In this document: in pieces, positions 22,972 to 37,590 of the stretch
Layout: each line of letters starts with the position of its first letter
How positions within the stretch are numbered: position 1 is the stretch's first letter
Assembly (NCBI GenBank): GCA_964019425.1
Contig: OZ025797.1
Span: forward strand, 1,338,277 to 1,402,276
Reading direction: 5' to 3'
Source of the DNA: Flectonema sp. DT1601
Taxonomy: Eukaryota; Euglenozoa; Diplonemea; Diplonemida; Diplonemidae
DNA length: 64,000 nt
The notes under the pieces: model-generated
Told to the model about the DNA's origin: nothing
Seen by the model: only the letters and a program-made list of their open reading frames with translations
Databases searched by the model: none
Translations under genes and position numbers: made by a program

Positions 22972-24227
22972 TAATGTAAAAAAACCCGCAAACCCGCACT
23001 AGAGATACCCGTCGAGGCTCGCTTCGCTCGCTTTGTTTTGTTTTTGTTTTTTTGAATTCAACTTGTTTTTCCTTTGGTTGAGTATGCTAAAATGACAACG
23101 ATGGCTGGGTTATTATAATGGATATGTGGATTATTTCAAGTTAACCATTTTTTTCCAGCTGCATTTTTCTTCTGGTGCCTTACACAGCAAAAAAAGCAAC
23201 CGAATTTTGTTCTACCACCAAGTGGAAAAAACCGCACTAATTTTTCCGCGCAGTAATATTTCCCCGCAGTAATTATTCAGCGCAGTAATATTTCCAGTTG
23301 CAGTATTATTCCTTACTTGGCCTATTCCATCGTCAGTCATTGCCCCCGCGTCATAGAACACCGGGTAGCCTGTCGTATGTGGTTGTATCTGAGAAAGGGA
23401 TTTTTCAAGGAGTACAAATTCCTTAGTTTTTCTTCCTCTCTTCTGGTAGCAATGCAAAATTTCTTTTTGCTTCTTTAGCTATTGCAGTTGCAACACTGAC
23501 CTCAAAACAGTAGTGTTAGTTAGTTACAACACACAGTTAACATTATTTCAAATGCAGACATCAGTAATGGGAAAATATTGTTATCGCTCGAAAAGTATGA
23601 TAAGCAGAAATCGTGTTAGAGGGGAAGACATTATAGAAACTCTTAATACATTCTAGTCTCTCGCGTGGTTAACCCAAGGCTTCAGGGGCCTCTGTCCAGT
23701 TAAAGTCACAAACTTTCATGTCGGTTTTCAGTCACTGCTGGTGTTAAAGATAAGTGCTGCTACAGGGCACTCAACCTGTAGTACGTGGCCCCCGAATCCC
23801 CATATTCGACAGCACATATGGGATTTTTTATCGATAGCAACTGTTGATTTCTTATATTGCAACCTGGTTTGGCCGAACCCTATTCTCGTTTTTGCCAGTT
23901 TCAAGTTGCTTTCTATTTTATATTAGTATCAAGTTACCCCCAACACAGCTCTTATCGCTAAGCAAGTAGTAAAATGGCTAGCAGAGTGAACTCGAAGAAC
24001 GAGGAGTCCCATGGGAAGGTGAATGACCATGTGCTGCATGCCAGAAGAAAGGGTGATGGTGTACGATCGCAAGGTCCAATGCCAAGGACAGACACTACAA
24101 CTATGCAGACGGTGTTTAGATGCTTGCTGGAGTTGCCTATTAGTGATCTTGCTTATGTCATTTATCATTTCTTCCACAGAAAACAATCCCATCCCTCCCC
24201 AAAACAACAACAACACCACAAAAACAA

Positions 24228-26607
24228 ATGTCCACCTCATCCAATGTTCAGCTGAACGAACAAGTTTTAAAATGGATATCTGAGACCAAAGAAGCGATTA
24301 ATACGACTCAAGAAGAATTCGATAAAGTAGTCAACATTATTTTAAAGGAGGGAAAAGGCCTAACTGGCGATGAAGCTGCCTTCATAAAAAGATGCGTCGT
24401 CATGTCTGGAAGTCTCGCAGATCACAAGCAGAAGCTAACAACAGACTTAGAGGACCTGAAGGTAGAAGAGAAAAACTACAGGGAGGTGCTGAAGAAATCT
24501 TCTGAGGTATACCTTTTACTTTTTGTTTGTAACGCATTTCGGGGTAAACCTGTCTGATCGGGTCCAACCTTTTTTTGTATTGGTCACAGTACAGCCCTTC
24601 GGATTGATTATTGAAATTACTTGTTCACCAAAAGAAAAACAATCATCCACACAGACGCCTGATGTTGTACCATACACAGTAGAGGAGGTAGAGAAGCTTT
24701 TGGACCCTTCAAAAATGAAGATGGAGACTGTTGTTGCAAATAAGCCACTCCTTGATAGGGAAAATGCACGCAATGCACTTGATGTGGTGTTGCATCAAAA
24801 ACGTATAAATGATAGGTGGCATGTCATCACAACTGTAGGAATTCCAGGCTCAGGGAAGACCTTCCTGCTACGTAAAGGGATTATGTATGAATGGTATCCT
24901 GATCGAAGTATTATGATGACCTTTTATGAGCATGCACAGATTATCGATGATGGAAAGATGGATCCGCTTGTTGCCTTTGCTCGTCAGCTTGTCCAAACAA
25001 ACAACTTCAGAGGAGACGTTGATTTCAACCGCATTGTAGACTTCCATGGAGTGATCACAGCCTTTCGACAGAAGCTTGGCCTATCTGATGAGATCCCTTT
25101 GATTGTCTGTATTGATGAACTTATTAAATTGCGTGAACATCACATTATGCTCTTGCGAAGGGAAGGTGTGGATGAGCAAAGGTTGAAACTCCAAGCCACA
25201 GATCGATGCAAAATGCTGAGAACTGCCCTGATGGCCTATCAGGACAGATGCACTAATAACAAGTTACCCGAGATACGATTTGTCTGGACGTCACACACCG
25301 AGTTGTTTGATAACGAAATGACCGCGTCTGTAGGTAGTCGTCGTCAGATCGTTCACATACCATTAACAAACCTAACTCATGAAAATGCCCTGAATCTATT
25401 GAGACTTGACGAACTTAAAGGGGCAGGGGATCTGGTAACTGAGTGGTCATTGAATATGTGTGCTGGTAATCCCCGTGCGATTGTGAGTCTCCCCGAAGTG
25501 ATTAATGACGCAAAGTGTTTTGGTACAGCTGGTCTTGCTTCACGCATAGCTAGTGGAATTTATAGAGCATGCATGTTTCAAACGCTTCACATTTCATTTG
25601 TTGAGGACCACCTCGCTGCAGTTCTCACAAAGTCACTCAACAGTGCCACAGAGGATGCATTACGAATTAGGGGTGCTCTCCACAAACTCTCCAATGGTGT
25701 TGAATGCTTAATTCCAAGTTTGGTTTGGGCATGGGCAAATGAAAAGCACACAAAGATGGTTGGGGAGTGGTTGATTGAATATTTCGGCAGTGATGCAAAC
25801 ATGAACCCCAAAACATTTGAAGAGACAACACTCTACTTTGAAGGGCTTCTGAACCATGCATACAGACAGCTGAAGAAAACACCATTTCTGAGTGAATATT
25901 TTGATGGGGCTGACCATATCCAGGAAAACATAAAAGAATTGATTGTTCACCCCAGGAAAGTGTTAAGAGCGGAAGAACCTTCATCCCTTAGCAGCTTGGG
26001 ATCTGAAGAGCTTTACAATAAGCTCCAATCTGGACAAGCTGTGTACTCGAAAAATGTTGTCGGAGAGGGTGGTGACATTCTGATCCCTTTGATGCTCTCT
26101 GAAGGAAAGAAAAAGGCAACGCTCTACCTATTCTGTGCCCAGTGCAAACTAGCAAAGAGAGTCGATAGCCTCCAAGAAGTAGAAACGAAGGCTGTGGAAA
26201 TTCCAGCTGTCCAGGAACTCCAGGCTTGGGCGAATAAACAGAAGAAACCACTTGATGTACATGGTCTTTATTTCACCACACACACACCCAAGCTTCAAAC
26301 TGCAAAGCGGAAGGGTGTTTGGTTCACAAAGGATTCTATGGAGAAGTGGCTGAGCAGACTTGGTTTGCCAAGAGTCAATTACCACCATGCAAGAACCTCA
26401 ACATCTGGTAGCTCCGCTGACCCTGCATCACCAAAACATAAAGAATCAAAGGAAAATTCCAATCAAATACCCCACGACACCACTAGAAATAAATTAAAAA
26501 GACACCTTTCAGAAAGCAGCAACGATACACCAAATCTAAGGTCTGAACCAACTGGTAGAGTTACTAAGAGAGGCAAAAGCCATGTGTCGGAGGAAAATGA
26601 CTGGTAA
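24228..26607 (+). CDS. CRN/RHS-type NTPase-nuclease, array copy 5
   Basis: Exons 24,228-24,506 and 24,595-26,607, product identical to copy 1. Unit 23,304-26,964, long form; it opens the second four-unit block, 14,619 bp after unit 1. Confidence 0.75.
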
Positions 26608-27888
26608 TAATGTAAAAAAACCCGCAAACCCGCACTAGAGATACCCGTCGAGGCTCGCTTCGCTCGCTTTGTTTTGTTTTTGTTTTTTTGAATTCAACTT
26701 GTTTTTCCTTTGGTTGAGTATGCTAAAATGACAACGATGGCTGGGTTATTATAATGGATATGTGGATTATTTCAAGTTAACCATTTTTTTCCAGCTGCAT
26801 TTTTCTTCTGGTGCCTTACACAGCAAAAAAAGCAACCGAATTTTGTTCTACCACCAAGTGGAAAAAACCGCACTAATTTTTTCTCAAAAAAACCGCACTA
26901 ATTTTTCCGCGCAGTAATATTTCCCCGCAGTAATTATTCAGCGCAGTAATATTTCCAGTTGCAGTATTATTCCTTACTTGGCCTATTCCATCGTCAGTCA
27001 TTGCCCCCGCGTCATAGAACACCGGGTAGCCTGTCGTATGTGGTTGTATCTGAGAAAGGGATTTTTCAAGGAGTACAAATTCCTTAGTTTTTCTTCCTCT
27101 CTTCTGGTAGCAATGCAAAATTTCTTTTTGCTTCTTTAGCTATTGCAGTTGCAACACTGACCTCAAAACAGTAGTGTTAGTTAGTTACAACACACAGTTA
27201 ACATTATTTCAAATGCAGACATCAGTAATGGGAAAATATTGTTATCGCTCGAAAAGTATGATAAGCAGAAATCGTGTTAGAGGGGAAGACATTATAGAAA
27301 CTCTTAATACATTCTAGTCTCTCGCGTGGTTAACCCAAGGCTTCAGGGGCCTCTGTCCAGTTAAAGTCACAAACTTTCATGTCGGTTTTCAGTCACTGCT
27401 GGTGTTAAAGATAAGTGCTGCTACAGGGCACTCAACCTGTAGTACGTGGCCCCCGAATCCCCATATTCGACAGCACATATGGGATTTTTTATCGATAGCA
27501 ACTGTTGATTTCTTATATTGCAACCTGGTTTGGCCGAACCCTATTCTCGTTTTTGCCAGTTTCAAGTTGCTTTCTATTTTATATTAGTATCAAGTTACCC
27601 CCAACACAGCTCTTATCGCTAAGCAAGTAGTAAAATGGCTAGCAGAGTGAACTCGAAGAACGAGGAGTCCCATGGGAAGGTGAATGACCATGTGCTGCAT
27701 GCCAGAAGAAAGGGTGATGGTGTACGATCGCAAGGTCCAATGCCAAGGACAGACACTACAACTATGCAGACGGTGTTTAGATGCTTGCTGGAGTTGCCTA
27801 TTAGTGATCTTGCTTATGTCATTTATCATTTCTTCCACAGAAAACAATCCCATCCCTCCCCAAAACAACAACAACACCACAAAAACAA

Positions 27889-30268
27889 ATGTCCACCTCA
27901 TCCAATGTTCAGCTGAACGAACAAGTTTTAAAATGGATATCTGAGACCAAAGAAGCGATTAATACGACTCAAGAAGAATTCGATAAAGTAGTCAACATTA
28001 TTTTAAAGGAGGGAAAAGGCCTAACTGGCGATGAAGCTGCCTTCATAAAAAGATGCGTCGTCATGTCTGGAAGTCTCGCAGATCACAAGCAGAAGCTAAC
28101 AACAGACTTAGAGGACCTGAAGGTAGAAGAGAAAAACTACAGGGAGGTGCTGAAGAAATCTTCTGAGGTATACCTTTTACTTTTTGTTTGTAACGCATTT
28201 CGGGGTAAACCTGTCTGATCGGGTCCAACCTTTTTTTGTATTGGTCACAGTACAGCCCTTCGGATTGATTATTGAAATTACTTGTTCACCAAAAGAAAAA
28301 CAATCATCCACACAGACGCCTGATGTTGTACCATACACAGTAGAGGAGGTAGAGAAGCTTTTGGACCCTTCAAAAATGAAGATGGAGACTGTTGTTGCAA
28401 ATAAGCCACTCCTTGATAGGGAAAATGCACGCAATGCACTTGATGTGGTGTTGCATCAAAAACGTATAAATGATAGGTGGCATGTCATCACAACTGTAGG
28501 AATTCCAGGCTCAGGGAAGACCTTCCTGCTACGTAAAGGGATTATGTATGAATGGTATCCTGATCGAAGTATTATGATGACCTTTTATGAGCATGCACAG
28601 ATTATCGATGATGGAAAGATGGATCCGCTTGTTGCCTTTGCTCGTCAGCTTGTCCAAACAAACAACTTCAGAGGAGACGTTGATTTCAACCGCATTGTAG
28701 ACTTCCATGGAGTGATCACAGCCTTTCGACAGAAGCTTGGCCTATCTGATGAGATCCCTTTGATTGTCTGTATTGATGAACTTATTAAATTGCGTGAACA
28801 TCACATTATGCTCTTGCGAAGGGAAGGTGTGGATGAGCAAAGGTTGAAACTCCAAGCCACAGATCGATGCAAAATGCTGAGAACTGCCCTGATGGCCTAT
28901 CAGGACAGATGCACTAATAACAAGTTACCCGAGATACGATTTGTCTGGACGTCACACACCGAGTTGTTTGATAACGAAATGACCGCGTCTGTAGGTAGTC
29001 GTCGTCAGATCGTTCACATACCATTAACAAACCTAACTCATGAAAATGCCCTGAATCTATTGAGACTTGACGAACTTAAAGGGGCAGGGGATCTGGTAAC
29101 TGAGTGGTCATTGAATATGTGTGCTGGTAATCCCCGTGCGATTGTGAGTCTCCCCGAAGTGATTAATGACGCAAAGTGTTTTGGTACAGCTGGTCTTGCT
29201 TCACGCATAGCTAGTGGAATTTATAGAGCATGCATGTTTCAAACGCTTCACATTTCATTTGTTGAGGACCACCTCGCTGCAGTTCTCACAAAGTCACTCA
29301 ACAGTGCCACAGAGGATGCATTACGAATTAGGGGTGCTCTCCACAAACTCTCCAATGGTGTTGAATGCTTAATTCCAAGTTTGGTTTGGGCATGGGCAAA
29401 TGAAAAGCACACAAAGATGGTTGGGGAGTGGTTGATTGAATATTTCGGCAGTGATGCAAACATGAACCCCAAAACATTTGAAGAGACAACACTCTACTTT
29501 GAAGGGCTTCTGAACCATGCATACAGACAGCTGAAGAAAACACCATTTCTGAGTGAATATTTTGATGGGGCTGACCATATCCAGGAAAACATAAAAGAAT
29601 TGATTGTTCACCCCAGGAAAGTGTTAAGAGCGGAAGAACCTTCATCCCTTAGCAGCTTGGGATCTGAAGAGCTTTACAATAAGCTCCAATCTGGACAAGC
29701 TGTGTACTCGAAAAATGTTGTCGGAGAGGGTGGTGACATTCTGATCCCTTTGATGCTCTCTGAAGGAAAGAAAAAGGCAACGCTCTACCTATTCTGTGCC
29801 CAGTGCAAACTAGCAAAGAGAGTCGATAGCCTCCAAGAAGTAGAAACGAAGGCTGTGGAAATTCCAGCTGTCCAGGAACTCCAGGCTTGGGCGAATAAAC
29901 AGAAGAAACCACTTGATGTACATGGTCTTTATTTCACCACACACACACCCAAGCTTCAAACTGCAAAGCGGAAGGGTGTTTGGTTCACAAAGGATTCTAT
30001 GGAGAAGTGGCTGAGCAGACTTGGTTTGCCAAGAGTCAATTACCACCATGCAAGAACCTCAACATCTGGTAGCTCCGCTGACCCTGCATCACCAAAACAT
30101 AAAGAATCAAAGGAAAATTCCAATCAAATACCCCACGACACCACTAGAAATAAATTAAAAAGACACCTTTCAGAAAGCAGCAACGATACACCAAATCTAA
30201 GGTCTGAACCAACTGGTAGAGTTACTAAGAGAGGCAAAAGCCATGTGTCGGAGGAAAATGACTGGTAA
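27889..30268 (+). CDS. CRN/RHS-type NTPase-nuclease, array copy 6
   Basis: Exons 27,889-28,167 and 28,256-30,268, product identical to copy 1. Unit 26,965-30,625, long form. Confidence 0.75.
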
Positions 30269-31549
30269 TAATGTAAAAAAACCCGCAAACCCGCACTAGA
30301 GATACCCGTCGAGGCTCGCTTCGCTCGCTTTGTTTTGTTTTTGTTTTTTTGAATTCAACTTGTTTTTCCTTTGGTTGAGTATGCTAAAATGACAACGATG
30401 GCTGGGTTATTATAATGGATATGTGGATTATTTCAAGTTAACCATTTTTTTCCAGCTGCATTTTTCTTCTGGTGCCTTACACAGCAAAAAAAGCAACCGA
30501 ATTTTGTTCTACCACCAAGTGGAAAAAACCGCACTAATTTTTTCTCAAAAAAACCGCACTAATTTTTCCGCGCAGTAATATTTCCCCGCAGTAATTATTC
30601 AGCGCAGTAATATTTCCAGTTGCAGTATTATTCCTTACTTGGCCTATTCCATCGTCAGTCATTGCCCCCGCGTCATAGAACACCGGGTAGCCTGTCGTAT
30701 GTGGTTGTATCTGAGAAAGGGATTTTTCAAGGAGTACAAATTCCTTAGTTTTTCTTCCTCTCTTCTGGTAGCAATGCAAAATTTCTTTTTGCTTCTTTAG
30801 CTATTGCAGTTGCAACACTGACCTCAAAACAGTAGTGTTAGTTAGTTACAACACACAGTTAACATTATTTCAAATGCAGACATCAGTAATGGGAAAATAT
30901 TGTTATCGCTCGAAAAGTATGATAAGCAGAAATCGTGTTAGAGGGGAAGACATTATAGAAACTCTTAATACATTCTAGTCTCTCGCGTGGTTAACCCAAG
31001 GCTTCAGGGGCCTCTGTCCAGTTAAAGTCACAAACTTTCATGTCGGTTTTCAGTCACTGCTGGTGTTAAAGATAAGTGCTGCTACAGGGCACTCAACCTG
31101 TAGTACGTGGCCCCCGAATCCCCATATTCGACAGCACATATGGGATTTTTTATCGATAGCAACTGTTGATTTCTTATATTGCAACCTGGTTTGGCCGAAC
31201 CCTATTCTCGTTTTTGCCAGTTTCAAGTTGCTTTCTATTTTATATTAGTATCAAGTTACCCCCAACACAGCTCTTATCGCTAAGCAAGTAGTAAAATGGC
31301 TAGCAGAGTGAACTCGAAGAACGAGGAGTCCCATGGGAAGGTGAATGACCATGTGCTGCATGCCAGAAGAAAGGGTGATGGTGTACGATCGCAAGGTCCA
31401 ATGCCAAGGACAGACACTACAACTATGCAGACGGTGTTTAGATGCTTGCTGGAGTTGCCTATTAGTGATCTTGCTTATGTCATTTATCATTTCTTCCACA
31501 GAAAACAATCCCATCCCTCCCCAAAACAACAACAACACCACAAAAACAA

Positions 31550-33929
31550 ATGTCCACCTCATCCAATGTTCAGCTGAACGAACAAGTTTTAAAATGGATA
31601 TCTGAGACCAAAGAAGCGATTAATACGACTCAAGAAGAATTCGATAAAGTAGTCAACATTATTTTAAAGGAGGGAAAAGGCCTAACTGGCGATGAAGCTG
31701 CCTTCATAAAAAGATGCGTCGTCATGTCTGGAAGTCTCGCAGATCACAAGCAGAAGCTAACAACAGACTTAGAGGACCTGAAGGTAGAAGAGAAAAACTA
31801 CAGGGAGGTGCTGAAGAAATCTTCTGAGGTATACCTTTTACTTTTTGTTTGTAACGCATTTCGGGGTAAACCTGTCTGATCGGGTCCAACCTTTTTTTGT
31901 ATTGGTCACAGTACAGCCCTTCGGATTGATTATTGAAATTACTTGTTCACCAAAAGAAAAACAATCATCCACACAGACGCCTGATGTTGTACCATACACA
32001 GTAGAGGAGGTAGAGAAGCTTTTGGACCCTTCAAAAATGAAGATGGAGACTGTTGTTGCAAATAAGCCACTCCTTGATAGGGAAAATGCACGCAATGCAC
32101 TTGATGTGGTGTTGCATCAAAAACGTATAAATGATAGGTGGCATGTCATCACAACTGTAGGAATTCCAGGCTCAGGGAAGACCTTCCTGCTACGTAAAGG
32201 GATTATGTATGAATGGTATCCTGATCGAAGTATTATGATGACCTTTTATGAGCATGCACAGATTATCGATGATGGAAAGATGGATCCGCTTGTTGCCTTT
32301 GCTCGTCAGCTTGTCCAAACAAACAACTTCAGAGGAGACGTTGATTTCAACCGCATTGTAGACTTCCATGGAGTGATCACAGCCTTTCGACAGAAGCTTG
32401 GCCTATCTGATGAGATCCCTTTGATTGTCTGTATTGATGAACTTATTAAATTGCGTGAACATCACATTATGCTCTTGCGAAGGGAAGGTGTGGATGAGCA
32501 AAGGTTGAAACTCCAAGCCACAGATCGATGCAAAATGCTGAGAACTGCCCTGATGGCCTATCAGGACAGATGCACTAATAACAAGTTACCCGAGATACGA
32601 TTTGTCTGGACGTCACACACCGAGTTGTTTGATAACGAAATGACCGCGTCTGTAGGTAGTCGTCGTCAGATCGTTCACATACCATTAACAAACCTAACTC
32701 ATGAAAATGCCCTGAATCTATTGAGACTTGACGAACTTAAAGGGGCAGGGGATCTGGTAACTGAGTGGTCATTGAATATGTGTGCTGGTAATCCCCGTGC
32801 GATTGTGAGTCTCCCCGAAGTGATTAATGACGCAAAGTGTTTTGGTACAGCTGGTCTTGCTTCACGCATAGCTAGTGGAATTTATAGAGCATGCATGTTT
32901 CAAACGCTTCACATTTCATTTGTTGAGGACCACCTCGCTGCAGTTCTCACAAAGTCACTCAACAGTGCCACAGAGGATGCATTACGAATTAGGGGTGCTC
33001 TCCACAAACTCTCCAATGGTGTTGAATGCTTAATTCCAAGTTTGGTTTGGGCATGGGCAAATGAAAAGCACACAAAGATGGTTGGGGAGTGGTTGATTGA
33101 ATATTTCGGCAGTGATGCAAACATGAACCCCAAAACATTTGAAGAGACAACACTCTACTTTGAAGGGCTTCTGAACCATGCATACAGACAGCTGAAGAAA
33201 ACACCATTTCTGAGTGAATATTTTGATGGGGCTGACCATATCCAGGAAAACATAAAAGAATTGATTGTTCACCCCAGGAAAGTGTTAAGAGCGGAAGAAC
33301 CTTCATCCCTTAGCAGCTTGGGATCTGAAGAGCTTTACAATAAGCTCCAATCTGGACAAGCTGTGTACTCGAAAAATGTTGTCGGAGAGGGTGGTGACAT
33401 TCTGATCCCTTTGATGCTCTCTGAAGGAAAGAAAAAGGCAACGCTCTACCTATTCTGTGCCCAGTGCAAACTAGCAAAGAGAGTCGATAGCCTCCAAGAA
33501 GTAGAAACGAAGGCTGTGGAAATTCCAGCTGTCCAGGAACTCCAGGCTTGGGCGAATAAACAGAAGAAACCACTTGATGTACATGGTCTTTATTTCACCA
33601 CACACACACCCAAGCTTCAAACTGCAAAGCGGAAGGGTGTTTGGTTCACAAAGGATTCTATGGAGAAGTGGCTGAGCAGACTTGGTTTGCCAAGAGTCAA
33701 TTACCACCATGCAAGAACCTCAACATCTGGTAGCTCCGCTGACCCTGCATCACCAAAACATAAAGAATCAAAGGAAAATTCCAATCAAATACCCCACGAC
33801 ACCACTAGAAATAAATTAAAAAGACACCTTTCAGAAAGCAGCAACGATACACCAAATCTAAGGTCTGAACCAACTGGTAGAGTTACTAAGAGAGGCAAAA
33901 GCCATGTGTCGGAGGAAAATGACTGGTAA
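31550..33929 (+). CDS. CRN/RHS-type NTPase-nuclease, array copy 7
   Basis: Exons 31,550-31,828 and 31,917-33,929, product identical to copy 1. Unit 30,626-34,286, long form. Confidence 0.75.
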
Positions 33930-35210
33930 TAATGTAAAAAAACCCGCAAACCCGCACTAGAGATACCCGTCGAGGCTCGCTTCGCTCGCTTTGTTTTGTT
34001 TTTGTTTTTTTGAATTCAACTTGTTTTTCCTTTGGTTGAGTATGCTAAAATGACAACGATGGCTGGGTTATTATAATGGATATGTGGATTATTTCAAGTT
34101 AACCATTTTTTTCCAGCTGCATTTTTCTTCTGGTGCCTTACACAGCAAAAAAAGCAACCGAATTTTGTTCTACCACCAAGTGGAAAAAACCGCACTAATT
34201 TTTTCTCAAAAAAACCGCACTAATTTTTCCGCGCAGTAATATTTCCCCGCAGTAATTATTCAGCGCAGTAATATTTCCAGTTGCAGTATTATTCCTTACT
34301 TGGCCTATTCCATCGTCAGTCATTGCCCCCGCGTCATAGAACACCGGGTAGCCTGTCGTATGTGGTTGTATCTGAGAAAGGGATTTTTCAAGGAGTACAA
34401 ATTCCTTAGTTTTTCTTCCTCTCTTCTGGTAGCAATGCAAAATTTCTTTTTGCTTCTTTAGCTATTGCAGTTGCAACACTGACCTCAAAACAGTAGTGTT
34501 AGTTAGTTACAACACACAGTTAACATTATTTCAAATGCAGACATCAGTAATGGGAAAATATTGTTATCGCTCGAAAAGTATGATAAGCAGAAATCGTGTT
34601 AGAGGGGAAGACATTATAGAAACTCTTAATACATTCTAGTCTCTCGCGTGGTTAACCCAAGGCTTCAGGGGCCTCTGTCCAGTTAAAGTCACAAACTTTC
34701 ATGTCGGTTTTCAGTCACTGCTGGTGTTAAAGATAAGTGCTGCTACAGGGCACTCAACCTGTAGTACGTGGCCCCCGAATCCCCATATTCGACAGCACAT
34801 ATGGGATTTTTTATCGATAGCAACTGTTGATTTCTTATATTGCAACCTGGTTTGGCCGAACCCTATTCTCGTTTTTGCCAGTTTCAAGTTGCTTTCTATT
34901 TTATATTAGTATCAAGTTACCCCCAACACAGCTCTTATCGCTAAGCAAGTAGTAAAATGGCTAGCAGAGTGAACTCGAAGAACGAGGAGTCCCATGGGAA
35001 GGTGAATGACCATGTGCTGCATGCCAGAAGAAAGGGTGATGGTGTACGATCGCAAGGTCCAATGCCAAGGACAGACACTACAACTATGCAGACGGTGTTT
35101 AGATGCTTGCTGGAGTTGCCTATTAGTGATCTTGCTTATGTCATTTATCATTTCTTCCACAGAAAACAATCCCATCCCTCCCCAAAACAACAACAACACC
35201 ACAAAAACAA

Positions 35211-37590
35211 ATGTCCACCTCATCCAATGTTCAGCTGAACGAACAAGTTTTAAAATGGATATCTGAGACCAAAGAAGCGATTAATACGACTCAAGAAGAA
35301 TTCGATAAAGTAGTCAACATTATTTTAAAGGAGGGAAAAGGCCTAACTGGCGATGAAGCTGCCTTCATAAAAAGATGCGTCGTCATGTCTGGAAGTCTCG
35401 CAGATCACAAGCAGAAGCTAACAACAGACTTAGAGGACCTGAAGGTAGAAGAGAAAAACTACAGGGAGGTGCTGAAGAAATCTTCTGAGGTATACCTTTT
35501 ACTTTTTGTTTGTAACGCATTTCGGGGTAAACCTGTCTGATCGGGTCCAACCTTTTTTTGTATTGGTCACAGTACAGCCCTTCGGATTGATTATTGAAAT
35601 TACTTGTTCACCAAAAGAAAAACAATCATCCACACAGACGCCTGATGTTGTACCATACACAGTAGAGGAGGTAGAGAAGCTTTTGGACCCTTCAAAAATG
35701 AAGATGGAGACTGTTGTTGCAAATAAGCCACTCCTTGATAGGGAAAATGCACGCAATGCACTTGATGTGGTGTTGCATCAAAAACGTATAAATGATAGGT
35801 GGCATGTCATCACAACTGTAGGAATTCCAGGCTCAGGGAAGACCTTCCTGCTACGTAAAGGGATTATGTATGAATGGTATCCTGATCGAAGTATTATGAT
35901 GACCTTTTATGAGCATGCACAGATTATCGATGATGGAAAGATGGATCCGCTTGTTGCCTTTGCTCGTCAGCTTGTCCAAACAAACAACTTCAGAGGAGAC
36001 GTTGATTTCAACCGCATTGTAGACTTCCATGGAGTGATCACAGCCTTTCGACAGAAGCTTGGCCTATCTGATGAGATCCCTTTGATTGTCTGTATTGATG
36101 AACTTATTAAATTGCGTGAACATCACATTATGCTCTTGCGAAGGGAAGGTGTGGATGAGCAAAGGTTGAAACTCCAAGCCACAGATCGATGCAAAATGCT
36201 GAGAACTGCCCTGATGGCCTATCAGGACAGATGCACTAATAACAAGTTACCCGAGATACGATTTGTCTGGACGTCACACACCGAGTTGTTTGATAACGAA
36301 ATGACCGCGTCTGTAGGTAGTCGTCGTCAGATCGTTCACATACCATTAACAAACCTAACTCATGAAAATGCCCTGAATCTATTGAGACTTGACGAACTTA
36401 AAGGGGCAGGGGATCTGGTAACTGAGTGGTCATTGAATATGTGTGCTGGTAATCCCCGTGCGATTGTGAGTCTCCCCGAAGTGATTAATGACGCAAAGTG
36501 TTTTGGTACAGCTGGTCTTGCTTCACGCATAGCTAGTGGAATTTATAGAGCATGCATGTTTCAAACGCTTCACATTTCATTTGTTGAGGACCACCTCGCT
36601 GCAGTTCTCACAAAGTCACTCAACAGTGCCACAGAGGATGCATTACGAATTAGGGGTGCTCTCCACAAACTCTCCAATGGTGTTGAATGCTTAATTCCAA
36701 GTTTGGTTTGGGCATGGGCAAATGAAAAGCACACAAAGATGGTTGGGGAGTGGTTGATTGAATATTTCGGCAGTGATGCAAACATGAACCCCAAAACATT
36801 TGAAGAGACAACACTCTACTTTGAAGGGCTTCTGAACCATGCATACAGACAGCTGAAGAAAACACCATTTCTGAGTGAATATTTTGATGGGGCTGACCAT
36901 ATCCAGGAAAACATAAAAGAATTGATTGTTCACCCCAGGAAAGTGTTAAGAGCGGAAGAACCTTCATCCCTTAGCAGCTTGGGATCTGAAGAGCTTTACA
37001 ATAAGCTCCAATCTGGACAAGCTGTGTACTCGAAAAATGTTGTCGGAGAGGGTGGTGACATTCTGATCCCTTTGATGCTCTCTGAAGGAAAGAAAAAGGC
37101 AACGCTCTACCTATTCTGTGCCCAGTGCAAACTAGCAAAGAGAGTCGATAGCCTCCAAGAAGTAGAAACGAAGGCTGTGGAAATTCCAGCTGTCCAGGAA
37201 CTCCAGGCTTGGGCGAATAAACAGAAGAAACCACTTGATGTACATGGTCTTTATTTCACCACACACACACCCAAGCTTCAAACTGCAAAGCGGAAGGGTG
37301 TTTGGTTCACAAAGGATTCTATGGAGAAGTGGCTGAGCAGACTTGGTTTGCCAAGAGTCAATTACCACCATGCAAGAACCTCAACATCTGGTAGCTCCGC
37401 TGACCCTGCATCACCAAAACATAAAGAATCAAAGGAAAATTCCAATCAAATACCCCACGACACCACTAGAAATAAATTAAAAAGACACCTTTCAGAAAGC
37501 AGCAACGATACACCAAATCTAAGGTCTGAACCAACTGGTAGAGTTACTAAGAGAGGCAAAAGCCATGTGTCGGAGGAAAATGACTGGTAA
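35211..37590 (+). CDS. CRN/RHS-type NTPase-nuclease, array copy 8
   Basis: Exons 35,211-35,489 and 35,578-37,590, product identical to copy 1. Unit 34,287-37,922 is the second short unit, with the same 25 bp missing as in unit 4. Confidence 0.75.
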